Shown: positions 32,616 through 43,684, counted from the first letter of the stretch. The stretch is 64,000 bases of DNA from Rheum nobile (GCA_027886185.1 WOAB01000055.1:476001-540000); one strand, 5' to 3'. Translations and numbers: made by a program. The notes: generated by a model from the letters alone, not told the origin.

Positions 32616-33984
32616 TGATCAGCACTATTTTATAGTGCCCTTCTAGGAGTTGTTACCGGGGTTTGAGGTGCCATTTGTAGGGATTTAGAGCACAATTGTG
32701 GATATGGAGTTGGAGAGATAAAGTGTGGATATGGTGGTCTGGAGGAGCTAATTGAAGACATCCAGATTGAAGAGGAGTAGACCACCTGAGGAGACGAAGA
32801 GAACCAAATAAGCCACACTAGGTGAAGAATGAAGGCCATCTGCGGCCAACCGCTACCAAGAAGAAGAGGCCAAAGTGATCGCGGCGAACAGCGAGAAAAG
32901 GAGGCCAGAAGATTCGCGACCGCGATGGCGGCGAAGGGCCCGTGATGGCGGAAAAAGAAATGTCACAGGTCGAGAGCAATCAGCATATTTCCGCGATGGC
33001 GGTGGGGTCGCCGCGCCTGCGGTTCCACACGGAGGCGAGCCGAGAATGATTTCCGAGCTTTGTTTATTGTTCCTTTTTTCGTATTATTTTATTCTGAACA
33101 TATACTTTAGTTTCCTTTTTGATTTCGTTTGTTATCTTTTCGTTAGAGTTTAGGGTTAGCCTTTATTTAAACCCTAGTTGCAATCATCTATTATCATCTA
33201 GTTTTTCATCAGTTTTATCATCGTTGTTTTTCCCTTTGAAGAATTATGTTTTCCAAGACTATGAGGAGCTAAGCACCCTTTTGCTTAGTCCGACAATTGA
33301 AGCTTTTCGTATGACTTGATTATGAGGTTACTTCTCTATTTCTTATTCCTTTGGATTATATATTTTCTCTTGCGCTTATTCCTATTGATTGTTATTGATT
33401 TGACTAGATTGATCACCTAGTTGATATTAGTAATTGTATATTGCTAGGGTTTGGATATTTCGAGTTGAGATTCCTTATCTGTTGTAGCATCCATGATATT
33501 CCAGGACTAGTTGGACTAGATTATTATGAAAGAGAATTGATTATGTGCTAAATGCTGTGAAAGATCGGTGTTGTATGTATCCTGATTTGATCCTATGCTC
33601 TATGCTGCTATTCTTCTAAATCTTGATAGTTTCTCGTGCGTTCAATAGTAAGGGTTGCTAGGACTAGTTGGACTAGTGACTATTTAAGAATAGGGATAGG
33701 AATAATCAAAGGAAAGAAATAGAGATAACCTAGGATCGATCAATCATATGAAAGGTGAATATTTGTTTGGCTAAGTATTTTCCTTTAATTGAATACAAAC
33801 TCTTTGCTTTGTTTACTTGTTCAACAATCAACAACCAAAACCCCCCCTTGTTACTTTGCATGATAATCAACATAAAGAGAAAACAACTCCTCCTTGTGGG
33901 ATCGACCCTTGCTTACCCAGACTACTAGTTTAGGTTTGTTAGGATTTATTTTGACCAGGTAACACGACTAAAACCTGCCTGTCA
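32616..33984 (+). mobile_element. Solo LTR of the Athila-like family, 1369 bp, TSD CTGGA
   Basis: It starts TGATCAGCACTATT and ends ACCTGCCTGTCA. CTGGA flanks it at 32611-32615 and 33985-33989. Removing it rejoins the Tat polymerase reading GEDLQ-LYISSS. Its orientation is opposite to the family members at 14003-20532 and 24703. CpG palindrome-like units (GATCGCGGCG, TTCGCGACCGCGATGGCGG, TTCCGCGATGGCGG) at about 32876-33010 lie upstream of a TATA-like TTTATTTAAACC near 33161. Confidence 0.94.
32876..33025. repeat. CpG-rich palindromic units in solo LTR
   Basis: Several variants of CGCGACCGCG and GATGGCGG occur within 150 bp, at the same relative place as the clusters in the other LTR copies, but diverged toward GCGATGGCGG. 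Confidence 0.7.
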
Positions 33985-35527
33985 CTGGAGGTCCTCTCCT
34001 ATTGTTGGTGCCGCCAAAGTGGGTAACTCTGTTAGATGTGCTTTCAGCTTCGTGAACGCCTCTTCGCATTCAGGCGACCATTCGAACCTTTCTGGCTTTC
34101 TGAGAATGTTGAAGAAATGCAGACTCTTCTCGGCCAATTTAGAACAGAAGCGCGCCAAGTAGTTGACTGACCCAATGAACCTCTGAACTTCCCTCTGATT
34201 CTGCGGATCCGTCATTGTGACAACAACGTTCACCTTTTCCGGATTGACATCTATGCCCCTGGAGCTAATGAGGAATCCCAGGAACTTGCCGGCCTTCACG
34301 CCAAAGACGCACTTTTCGGGGTTGAGGCTGATACCATTCTTTCGCAGTGTATCAAACACTTCACGGAGATCGGCTGGGTGGTCCGCTTCCTTTCGGCTCT
34401 TGACGACGATGTCATCTACATAGGCCTCTACTGTTTTTCCGAGTTGCTCGCGGAATATGGCATCTACTAGCCTTTGGAATGTCGCCCCTGCGTTTTTCAG
34501 ACCAAAGGGCATCACCTTGTAGCAAAAAGTACCTCGCTCCGTGATGAGTGAAGTGTGCTCTTCGTCTAGAGGATTCATTTTCACCTGATTATACCTTGAG
34601 TATGCGTCAAGGAAGGAGAGGGCTTCATGGCCTGCTGTAGAGTCCACCAACTGATCTATGGATGGAAGCGGATAGCTATCTTTCGGACATGCCTTATTCA
34701 AATCGGTGAAATCCACGCACATCCTCCACTTTCCATTGGACTTTCGCACCATGACTACGTTCGCGAGCCATTTTGGGTACTGGACTTCTCTTACGAAACC
34801 TGCTTTTAAGAGTTTCTCGACCTCTTCCCTTGCGCCTTGCGCCCTATCGCCTGCTAGCTTTCGTTTCTTTTGCCTGACAGGTTTAGCATCACGGGTTATG
34901 TTCAAAGAATGAGTCATGAGTTTCACAGGAATACCTCGAAGGTCTCGGGGCGCCCATGCGAAGATGTCTCACGACTGAGCCAGCAAAGCCTCTAGTTGCC
35001 CTTGCACTCTAGGATCGAGGGTATTGCCAGTGTACAACCTCTCATCATCGCGATCAAATGGTGTGAGGCATCTCCGTTCCTCTTCTGTTACCATCTTTTC
35101 TAAGCGGCTTCTCACCTCTAGCTCGGCCTCTTCACCCGGGTCCGTGCCTTTGTTCGCGGAAGAGTCAAGCATGGTCACCTCTTGTAGTGCTAGGACGGGC
35201 CCTTCGTTTCCTTTGAGAGCCAGCTGGTAGCATGCGCGGCTTTCATCCGGGTGATTTCGTGAGATTCCAGTGCCCATGAGTATTGGGAATTTTACAAGGG
35301 AATGGTATATAGACACAGCTGCCTGAAATCTGTTAAGGAAGGTTCACCCCATTATAGCGTTGTACGCGGAGGGAGCTTTTAACACTACGAAGTCCACCTT
35401 CTCGGCCCTCCTCCTGCCTTCTTCGTCCCCCAGGATGAGGTATATTGTTATGGAACCGACGGCTCTTACGCGCTCTCCGGCGAAACCAACCAAGATTGAT
35501 GTGTCCTTGCCTCCGATGACAAGCCAA
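33985..35527 (-). pseudogene. Tat protease C-terminus and reverse transcriptase
   Basis: From the right, protease text resumes after the nested solo LTR (VIGGKDTSILVGFAGERV, VDFVVLKAPSAYNAIMG). A linker follows, and then a stop at about 34969. The reverse transcriptase from 34926 has KSNGKWRMCVDFTDLNKACPKD, FLDAYSRYNQV, MPFGLKNAGATFQRL and the catalytic YVDDIVVKS (about residue 170). The thumb/connection text runs to GEDLQ, where the CTGGA-flanked solo LTR interrupts it. Only two stops separate the segments, so the protein text is otherwise well kept. Confidence 0.93.
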
Positions 35528-35539
35528 TTGTCAAAGGTG

Positions 35540-36411
35540 ACACCTTAGGATCTAGTCTTGGTTGGGAAGTCACTCGGCGTCGTCAAGCCTGCCGTGGAAC
35601 GCGGTGTTTGTGGTGGTTCGCGAGCGAGAGATCGCGATGATTGGTGCGATGGCAGCGATTGATGGGGTGAATGGATAGCGGTGGCAGAAGCGATTTGATG
35701 AGGGATAGATGACTTGAAAAGACAAGTCTTTGGTGTCGTAGCGTCGACTGCGGATGAAGGGAGATGCGAAGGAAGACTTGGCTTGAGGGTTCAAGCAATT
35801 GCCGTAGCGTCGGCGGCGGAGTGAATGGGGATGCGAAGATAGAGGGGTGACGTCCGATCAAGGGAAGGAGGATAAACACTCTACTTGAAACCTTGATTAA
35901 AATTGAACGTAAGAAATAAGAGTAACAACGGGGGCTTTAAATAGCCAAAGAAACTCGGCCAAGACCTAATGGGCTTGGACCGAGACGAACCTATGGGCTA
36001 GCCCATGCAAGTATGCAAAAAGGCACAAACCCAAAAATAGAAAAGACTATAAAAGGAAACTATCTAAAATAAGCAATAATACCAAATATAGAAAATGTCT
36101 CAAAACTATCAAAAGGACGCATTGAATGTATGGATGCAAACACCGCAAGGAACGGCGACTAAGGGTTGATGGCCTCGTGAGTGGGTGCACGCGATGCCGG
36201 CTGAGATGAACGCGTTCTTTCGATGCCGGTGGTGGCGAGGACGATGAGTCTTGGGTTGGCGTTTGGGCTTCCTTGGACAGCGACGACGCGTGTGACAAGT
36301 GACGCGACGGCGGTGGAGATGGCTTTGGACCTAGACCTTGTCACTGGGCCCTCTGAGCATAGGCTCATGGCTTTTTCCTCGTCTTGGGTCATCATACGAG
36401 GCAGGGTCACA
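35540..36411 (-). mobile_element. Solo LTR or LTR-derived insertion in Tat protease, 9-bp direct repeats
   Basis: TCAAAGGTG occurs at 35531-35539 and 36412-36420. Removing the block with one repeat restores the protease frame. In minus reading it starts near TGTGACCCTGCC and ends CTAAGGTGTCA, a TG...CA pattern, so it is most likely an LTR. However, TG/CA ends imply a 7-bp duplication instead of the usual five. Its first part encodes MMTQDEEK and then GPVTRSRSKA, a stretch seen in gypsy polyproteins. A minus-strand TATA-like GCTATTTAAAGCC lies near 35932-35944. The family is undetermined. Confidence 0.7.
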
Positions 36412-36420
36412 TCAAAGGTG

Positions 36421-38105
36421 CACTCTATTGCCTTCAAATGTGCCGAGTCCAGGTTTAACTGCTCGTAAGCGTCCCAATAGAGGATGTCGGTTGAACTTCC
36501 TGTATCCACGAGCACCCTTTTCACAATACTTATCTCCATCTAGATGTGGACGACCAAGGGATCGTAGCTCCGCGTCTCTGCATATAATGCGTCTTTTTCC
36601 GTGAACGTCAGCTCGCGAATCCTTTTATCTATGCTCATTACAGGCTTCCCTTCAGGGAGAGGAGTATTGGCTATTCTTCGCACTTCCCGCTTGCTCGGAT
36701 ACTCTGGCACGTGACCTCCAACGATAGTCCCCACATGTTCGTCTGGTCTCGAAAAGCTGAGTTCCCTCCCGGCAGGAGGTCTTTGCGATATCGGCATTCC
36801 GGGGAGAGGAGTGAGCTTCTTCCTCGGAGAGTCGTACCCCATACACACCCGAGCGTCATGCCTTGAGGATTGGTGATACGAGTATAATTTCCCTCCTCCC
36901 CTGTGCGGAGCTGGGGGAGGGATACCACTGTGCGGAGTGGGCGCCTTGTGTTGAGTCCATCCCTGAGGTCTTGGGGGAGCTGCTGGTCTAGACTCCCTTG
37001 TATTCATTTCTACCATCGCGTGCGGATTCACCGGTGCATTTCCCCTGTCTTGGTGTTGATGACGGCGGGGTTCCCGTGCATCTCTCTTGTTAGTTTCCTG
37101 CTTTCCTTTCGGGTTCGGTGAGGGAGGGGGTACTCCTCGCGAAAGTTCTTCCGCTCGGATGTGAGTATTCGCCTTCTCGAGCAACTTCATATAGGTCTCT
37201 GGGGCCTTCTTGCTGACGGCAAACTTAAAAGGCGAGTTGGCTAGGCCCTGTATGAAGGCCATGCGAGCAATCTTCTCATCAAAGTCATGCACCTGTACGA
37301 CCTCTGTGGTGAACCTCCGCACATACGCGGCTAGGCCCTCCCCTTCTCGCTGCTTCATGGTGAGTATTTCCTGCATCCCCTTCTTTCTTTTCTGAGCGCT
37401 TCCAAAGTGCGCGATAAACAGATCTTCCAGCTACTTGAAGGATTCAATGCTCCCCGGGGGGAGGTTCACCATCCACGTGAGCGCAGGACCTGCTAGTGCG
37501 TTGGTGAACGACTTACACATGGTGACCTCGTCTGCGCGGCTTACGAGCATCGCGTAGCGGTATTTGGACAGGTAGTCACTCGGATCTTTGCTCCCTGTGT
37601 ACTCTCTGAGGATAGGGAGCTGGAAGTCATACGGCGGCTCGGCTAGCAGGATATGCTTCGCGAAGGCGGTAGCTCCATATAGCGTTAAAGGCGAGTTCAA
37701 GGTCATGGGTGGCCTCCGATGTACGGCGGTGAACCCCCGGAGCCCGTCTCTCCTCGAGGGGTGACACTAGAAGCCGGGTGCCATGGACACCCTGTCCGTG
37801 TATGCATTCCCTCCATACTCTTCTGGGTATAGATCCTGGTGCTGAGGACCTTCTAGAGGCACGCGGGGTGGCGGCTCCTGATGCTGTTGCTGCTGAGCGT
37901 AGCATTGCCACTCCTGGAACTGTCTGAACTGCTCTAGTTCCTCCCCCTCCAAGACGTATCTACGGCCCGGGGGTGGTACGGAACTTCTTGTCGACGGAGC
38001 CGGGTTAACCACCGGAGCGGGTTCATCTCTCTGGACGGGATTGGCCCTTGGAGCTTGTGACTGGATCTCATCTGAACTTTCCTGTTGTATCTGAGCGTCG
38101 TCCAT
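36421..38105 (-). pseudogene. Tat gag and protease active site
   Basis: Translation likely starts at the ATG at 38105, about 35 bp inside the primer-binding site. Residues 1-110 are acidic and Gln/Pro-rich. The gag core follows (LPILREYTGSKDPSDYLSKYRYAM, ALAGPALTWMVNLPPGSI, then EGEGLAAYVRRFTTEV and MAFIQGLANSPFKFAVSKK). A Pro/Arg/His-rich tail leads to VLVDTGSSTDILYWDAY, the protease active site (DTGSS), at about 36480-36530. TAG stops near 37767, 37431 and 36540 and a shift near 37720 break it. Confidence 0.9.
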
Positions 38106-38139
38106 CTTCCAGGGTCCAACTCTAGCTGCGTGAGGCCCT

Positions 38140-38156
38140 CCCCACAGTCGGCGCCA
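38140..38156 (-). promoter_or_regulatory. Primer-binding site of the Tat element
   Basis: The minus strand reads TGGCGCCGACTGTGGGG, one base from the LTR start at 38158. This TGGCGCCG-CTGTGGGG type is known from Tat/Ogre/RIRE2 elements, where it is assigned to tRNA-Arg. Confidence 0.85.
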
Positions 38157-38157
38157 G

Positions 38158-38771
38158 TGCAGAAACCCTAAACTCAATGGAGGTCCGGCTAGCACTCCAG
38201 ACCACCGCGGGCTGAAATCCTTTTGTGCTCCCTTCACCTGAGAGCTGCCTCAATGCAACACAGACCCTGGACGCGACGGACAATGGCGGCCCCGAACTTC
38301 TCCTTTCACTGCATCTGGTTCTTCCTCGACGTCAGCCACCTGAAACAGTCCCGAAAGGTGGGTTTCCGAGAGAAAACCCTCTGACGCCCAAGTCAGTGAA
38401 CCACACGAAAATCCGAAAATCAAATGAAGAGAAAGGGAAATGAAAATGATCTGCAGATAGAGAACGGTGAGGTGTCGAATCAGACAAAACGAGAAGTCAA
38501 AGCTTCAACAAACACTGATTGCCTCATTAATGGCAGCCGTCATCCTTGTTTTTAGGGTTTTTTGGGATTGATGAAAGGAGCAAAAAGCCGAAAAAGAAAT
38601 CTTGTAACTTTCCTCTTTCGTCTGTATTTATACTTGCTAAGGGCCCAAATCTCGGATGGGCCTTCGTGGGCTGGCCCAACTTGCTCAGAAACCAGGATCG
38701 GTACTTCCGCAAAGGGACTCCGCAGATTTGTGGATATCGCTAGATCCCGCAGACGAAATTGTGATCCCATA
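38158..38771 (-). repeat. Tat 5' LTR, 614 bp
   Basis: It starts TGCAGAAACCC and ends TGATCCCATA in plus reading, colinear with 24092-24702. The minus-strand TATA AGTATAAATACAG is at about 38622-38634, so the gag-pol transcript starts leftward from here. Scattered point differences separate the two LTRs. Confidence 0.92.
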
Positions 38772-40312
38772 GAGAGGATAGAGCAAGGGTCAGCCTTTCT
38801 CGTCACCTCTGCTTAGAGGAAGCACAGAGATCCTTGATAACCTACGTACTAATTGAACTCTACAAGGTATATGTTCATTGAACTCTTTGTTTCTCTTTCT
38901 TTTTTCTTCCATTCTTGAATTTTGTGAGTTTATATTGCTTGATTAATTTTGTGAGTTTAAATTGCTTGATCAATTTTGTTTTCGGCAATTTGTTTTTTGG
39001 ACATTTCGGTTTGGTTTATGTTGGGGTAGTTCATGGCTTTAATAGAACATCACATGTAATCTGAATGGCAATGAACATGATGAATAAATAATAAAGTAAT
39101 GAAGGTAAAAATACTACAAAATGATGAAATTTATACATGATATATTGAACTTTTAAGTTTCATGTAGTTAAAGCTTCATTGATGATCAATTTTTCAGCGA
39201 CGATGTCTTTATCTTGGTGTTTTTTTTCTTTTTTGAGAAGTGGATCATAGGTTTATCTTCAAGCATTCTCACCAGGTTCTTATAATTGCTGACTTGATAT
39301 ATATGATCTTATAGAGACTCTTGTGTTTTGAGGTAACAATGACAAGATTGACTTCTTGACTAACCTAAACCCCAAGAATAAGTAATAGATGTCGTCGGCT
39401 TGGATCATGTAGGGGATATTTTCATGTTATCCAACACCTTTTTGATTACTTCCAAGTGTATTTATTCAACCTGAATGCAATGGAGAACATATTAGTTGTT
39501 TTGAAACTCATTGAATCTGTACTGACTACAATCTCTAACCTCAAGTGCTATATTTCAAAACTTTATGATTCTAATTAATTTCATACTAACTCTAATTAAT
39601 TTAAGCTTTATTTTTCCTGGATTTATGAGTTTGTTTATGGATATTGATCCATTTTCAGTGGTTTGTGGATTACTTAAGATTGACCCATGTTTATTTTGGT
39701 TGTTCAGATGCTAATAAGTCGATGGTCCGTTGCAAAAATGACATTAGTGATGGTGATATACCGTACCCTAAGTGCCAATATGAAGCGCAAAGTTAGCATT
39801 TCTATTTAGCAATTTTATACTCTTTGACAATAAGCTCGTCTGAGTTCTTCTCTTAGTTAGAGGGTGTATACTTCAAAGCTACATACTTATGATAGACTAT
39901 TACATCATATACATAAACTGGTAAAAAATACAATACGAAGAACCATGAAACTTCTTATTTCTTATGATTCTTTATAACTCTCAAAAGGTAATGGCATTGT
40001 GATCTCCAGTATTCGTAGAGTGATCATGTATTTCTCATCATGCTCAAGTGTCCAAGACAAATGATGAACGCATATCTCAACTAAAATTTCAAATGCCTTG
40101 GTATAGTGTTCTTAAGGTAGAAAAGTTAACTACGCATCTTGTAACTGAAACAAAAAACACTTGGGAGATATTATGAATGTAATTTGAAAAAACTAGCTTG
40201 AATAGTAGTTGTATCTACTTAATTAGCTCTCATATCAGACATAGATATGTTGAAATTATATAATGTGTAAGTTTTGCTAATCATAACTGCTATCATTGTG
40301 TCACTTTTGTAG
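38772..40312. other. DNA right of the Tat element, no recognised gene
   Basis: This is AT-rich, intron-like sequence. Two short stretches look exon-like. One at about 38785-38870 reads VSLSRHLCLEEAQRSLITY before a GT. Another begins after TTCAG at 39707 and ends in a stop. I recognise neither. They may belong to the same broken cellular locus as the MAP65 fragment. Confidence 0.35.
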
Positions 40313-40500
40313 ATTATTATTCAAGGTGCTCTATTTAGCTAAAGAAGACATCGCACTGGCAGTGGAGCATTTGTGTAAACAAAAAGAAGATAGGTTGCAA
40401 GAAATCTCTTTTGTGCAATCACAAGTGCAAAGCGTTTGTGGTAAAATAATTGAAAACTTGAATGATCAGGTACCCATAGTTGATGAATCAGACTCATCCA
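40313..40500 (+). pseudogene. Fragment of a MAP65/Ase1/PRC1 microtubule-bundling protein gene
   Basis: MAP65 proteins cross-link antiparallel microtubules. After an intron-like acceptor (TTTTGTAG, to 40312) the frame reads LCKQKEDRLQEISFVQSQV, then QSVCGKIIENLNDQ and VPIVDESDSS. Plant MAP65 proteins have KKEERxKEFxxVQSQIQxICGEI and then NDxVPIVDESDLS in this order. The match ends at about 40500. Instead of the LKKLDE continuation the frame drifts into unrelated text and stops at 40616. Only one exon's worth is present, directly beside the pararetrovirus remnant, so this is a captured or truncated gene piece. Confidence 0.75.
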
Positions 40501-40612
40501 TGTATCAGTCTCAGCTTGGAGCATTTATGTCCTTTGTTTATAAATTGAATGACATAATACTACTATCAGTTATCCTGACTTGGATAGGTTTGGATGTAGA
40601 CTTCCACATGAA

Positions 40613-40885
40613 TTAAGGAATTAAAGCTTTCTTTCCGAAGCATATAGAACAACCACTATCTATGAAAGCACATAATTCATAATGATTGAATCCTTCTATG
40701 CATATAGTGATAGGAATGTATATGTTGTTTGGATTAGTAACCCTAAAATACTCTTCTATTTCCATATTTGTTTCTTCATCTCCTTTATAAACAGGTTCAC
40801 TTATGGTTCTAGTTTTAAATCCTATCATCTTTTTACATGTAGAGGCTTCTCCTTGTAGTGAAGGTGAAAAAGTTGGTGAGAACAA
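40613..40885 (-). pseudogene. Pararetroviral aspartic protease, N-terminal part
   Basis: The frame carries an ICIEG strand and an FIDSGCS active-site motif of the pepsin-like type, in the place where the caulimovirid polymerase ORF begins. It ends soon after the active site at the fragment's border. The family protease cleaves the viral polyprotein; this piece is too short to fold. Confidence 0.72.
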
Positions 40886-40950
40886 GGAGTTGGAGCTAGA
40901 GCTTGAACTTGTTGTAGATCCTAAATCTATGTTGTGTCTAGCTGGTTCCC

Positions 40951-41875
40951 TCAGTTTCGTCCCATGCTATTTACTTTCAATTTTCTAGTTAAAGCAGCCA
41001 ACAGACTAGCTATATCTTCATCAACTGTATAGTGATTTTCTTCTTTATGAATTCTTGTAGGAGGGCCTGGAAGGGTTATTTGATTGTTGGGATTAGTATT
41101 GACCTTAAAACTTTGACTTCTAGAGAGGCTCATGTTTCTTTGGAGATTTAAAGATGGACAAGAATTTGTATGAATTCTTCCTTCTTCATCAATGGTTAGA
41201 ACTTTTTCATTTTTAGCTACAGAAGAGTTTTCAAAAGCATTGACCCATATAGTTTTCAAGCTAATTTGTTCAGGTTTTACCTTAACAGGCATAGCCTTTT
41301 GGCCAAGTCCACTAACTTTGTATTTATCTGTCTCTACCATTTGGCTCCTAAGTGGAGGATTTGTAGTATATTCTAGTTTATATACTACCGTCCACTTTAT
41401 TTGTAACGGACAAGTTCCTCTATGCGTGTTAATACCTTCTGTCAACAATATCAAAGCTAGAAATTTTGGTGCAAATTGATCCTCGAGACTAACATGATAA
41501 TTTGGTCTACATATCCATGAAACTGGTCCTTGACTTAGGTTGCATATGATCCCACTAATGGTTTGATCACTAAATTGCTTGTGCCAAGTGTCACATACAA
41601 AGTTAATGTAATGTACACTTTTCCCAAAATCTTGAAGAGGAGTGATGATTATTTGAATAACACACACATAGATATATTTATATTTTTTATCCTTATTATG
41701 TTTTTGTATATTCAGTTGATTAGGTTTATTTCAGTAGCTTGATTTTCATTGTTTTTAATAACCATATCTCCTACCATTTCTTCGCATATGAATTTTGAAA
41801 ATACTGGAAATAAGTGCCTCTTAAAAAACTACTTATTTGCAATGATTGGGAATTCTACTCCTGAGCTTTTCATTT
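40951..41875 (-). pseudogene. Caulimovirid movement protein region
   Basis: Movement proteins of this superfamily let virus pass through plasmodesmata. A frame from 41667 shows the conserved series: an ICNLSQGPV strand, a PNYHVSLED strand and a later VVYKLEYTTNPP strand. These parallel the GP-PN-SL-D pattern of known caulimovirid movement proteins. The N-terminal part, about 41870-41670, lies in broken frame and includes an NKDKKYKYIYV start-like block. The tail (to 40951) is polar and Ser-rich, as expected before the protease ORF. Confidence 0.78.
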
Positions 41876-41882
41876 CTTCCAT

Positions 41883-43390
41883 TTATTCCTCATCTATGGA
41901 TGATTCTGCTTCTTGGAGTTGAGCTAATGTAGTCATTTCATCTCCTGTTGCAAACACTTCTTCTGAGAAGTTTGAACTATCTCCTTGCATCATTTCATTG
42001 ATTTCATCGTAATCTGATTCTTCAATTTCTTCTTCTTCTTCCAATACTTCTACAATTCCTTTATTGTTGTTTAAAGCTAAATCGATGGCTTCATCTTCAA
42101 TTATTTTAATATAATCTAGACACCCTAGTGCTTCTGCTAATTTATTGTTTTTTTCTATTTTTGCATTCATTAGCATAATATCATACTTCTCCACATGCCC
42201 AACATTTGCAGTTTTTCTTATTTTCAGGGCAATAAGAAACTTTTCTGAAAAACCTCATTCCTTTTGTGAATGGCTTCCTATAATACTTCTTGCGATATTT
42301 CTCTCCTCTTTGTTTATTAAAGCTTTTCTTCCTACAGAACTTTCTTCCTATTTTATTTCTCTGATTATCTCACTTATCACATCCCCATTCACTAGGAAAA
42401 TCCCAACAGGTTAAGAATTGTCTTTTTATTTGTTGGGTTCCTCTAACTTCGCAACAGTTTTTCTCAACCCATCTTCTGATATATTTTATTATGTTTCCAA
42501 GGGTATCTCTAGAATTGTATCTTTCTTTCCATTCGAGATATCCATCACTAATTTCTTCGTTTATGGTCGTAGGGAGTTTATCAAAGAGCATTTGAAGATT
42601 AGTTAGATTATCTCCTATTTTATAATAGTATTGTTCAAATTCTGAGATATAATTATCAAGATATTTCATGTTGCATATTTCGAGTGTGTTAAGTCTTCTT
42701 TGCCATTCAATAAGTTTTTTATCCTTTTCAACTCTTTCTCCTATAAATTCTTCTTCTATTGCTTGGCAAAGCAATCTAAACATCATAGTAGGGGACTCAC
42801 TTGCTCTTAATCGTTCTTTTACAGTCTCTTCTATCCCTTCGTACCAATCGACAATTATCCCATACAGACTATGCTCAGTATAATTCAAGAAACTAGATGC
42901 TCCCCATTCTGTGTTCATATTTAAGACACTCATCGTGCTCTTCTTCCAGAAATCTAAAACATCTTCTCTATTTCTCAAGTTGTCTAGGTTCAATTTATAG
43001 CCACTCTCACTGATAGGTTCTAAAGAAATTTCATTTTTATTAGGTCTATAGTTGGGCATACTTCTTACCCCGAATATAGTAGTTTTTTCTAGGATTTTTT
43101 TGGGTTTCATTTTAGGCCTTTGATAACTAGTAGAAGCTTCCTCTTCCTTTCTGTAATAAGATCTTTTAGCTTCATTGATCTCCTCTGGTGACAAGGGTGT
43201 CATATCTTATTCCATCTCGTTGACATCTAATGCCATTTTACCTATTTTCTTGTCTAGGCGCCTCTTAACTTCCTCTAATGGAATAGTATCCATATTCTTT
43301 AACTTTATTAATCTCATTTGTTGATACATTTCTTCTTGTCTGTATTATAATCAGATTCTTCACTGCTAATAATGCTTTGTTTGTTCATTA
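41883..43390 (-). pseudogene. Caulimovirid coat protein with zinc knuckle and acidic tail
   Basis: The long frame at 43203-42370 corresponds to the coat-protein core (conserved W, Y and F positions around DWYEGIEETVKERL and LDNYISEFEQYYYKIGD). A Lys/Arg-rich stretch follows across a stop, and then the characteristic C-x-C-W-x-C zinc knuckle at about 42200-42240. The next frame continues with LGCLDYIKIIEDEA and a Glu-rich acidic tail. The N-terminal leader, about 43390-43210, is in a broken frame. This knuckle plus acidic tail is diagnostic for caulimovirid coat proteins. Confidence 0.83.
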
Positions 43391-43668
43391 TTTTATTTTA
43401 TGATTAGGGGCTATTCTTTGATTTCTGATTTACTCTCTGGTTCTTCTTTCTTTGTAGATTCAGGAATTATGTTGGGTACAACGAACATTTTTTGTGGATT
43501 TTGATTCTGAAAAGGGTATTGATGTAGAAAACAAGTTGTCTTTTTAAGTTTTATCGCAATAGGATTTTCTCCTTTATCTGGACAAAATTTTGAAATCTTT
43601 AGTTTTGGTATAATTATAACAGGTAAAACTTACTATTACAGTAATAATAACGAATACAATGATAATAA
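43391..43668. other. Pararetroviral leader between primer site and coat protein
   Basis: This is about 280 bases of AT-rich DNA between the primer-binding site and the first likely coat-protein ATG on the minus strand. It is the expected place of the viral RNA leader. I see no obvious stem for ribosome shunting. Confidence 0.5.
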
Positions 43669-43684
43669 CTTGGCTTTGATACCA
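43669..43684 (-). promoter_or_regulatory. Initiator-tRNA-Met primer-binding site of the pararetrovirus
   Basis: The minus strand reads TGGTATCAAAGCCAAG. It is one base away from the TGGTATCAGAGCC-type site at which Caulimoviridae prime minus-strand DNA with tRNA-Met. It marks nucleotide 1 of the viral genome by convention and fixes orientation. Confidence 0.88.

Larger units (their letters stand above)
24092..38771 (-). mobile_element. Tat-type Ty3-gypsy retrotransposon, 14.7 kb, host to three solo LTRs
   Basis: LTRs start TGCAGAAACCC in plus reading, at 24092 (left, split by a solo LTR) and 38158 (right). Excluding the insertion both are 614 bp. The flanks GAAAG (24087-24091) and GAGAG (38772-38776) match at four of five bases. 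The primer-binding site lies left of the right LTR, so gag-pol runs on the minus strand: gag, protease, reverse transcriptase, RNase H, integrase. A large plus-strand (antisense) coding area lies between integrase and the left LTR. This layout, with the TGGCGCCG primer site, is typical of the Tat lineage. Stops and frameshifts show it is dead. Confidence 0.93.
40613..43684 (-). mobile_element. Endogenous pararetrovirus (Caulimoviridae), cavemovirus/solendovirus-like, partial
   Basis: From its primer-binding site at 43684 leftward, the minus strand carries coat protein, zinc knuckle, movement protein and the start of the protease. The order coat protein before movement protein, then protease, is that of cavemoviruses and solendoviruses. 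In badnaviruses and petuviruses the movement protein comes first. Reverse transcriptase, RNase H and the inclusion protein are absent, because the copy is cut at about 40613 against the MAP65 fragment. Stops and shifts make it inactive. Such fragments enter plant chromosomes by illegitimate recombination, so no target duplication or LTR is expected, and none is seen. Confidence 0.85.

Noticed and set aside
35540..36411. Treating the MMTQDEEK and GPVTRSRSKA text as native Tat protease
   Set aside because: The protease frame continues seamlessly when this block and one copy of TCAAAGGTG are removed, so it belongs to an inserted element.
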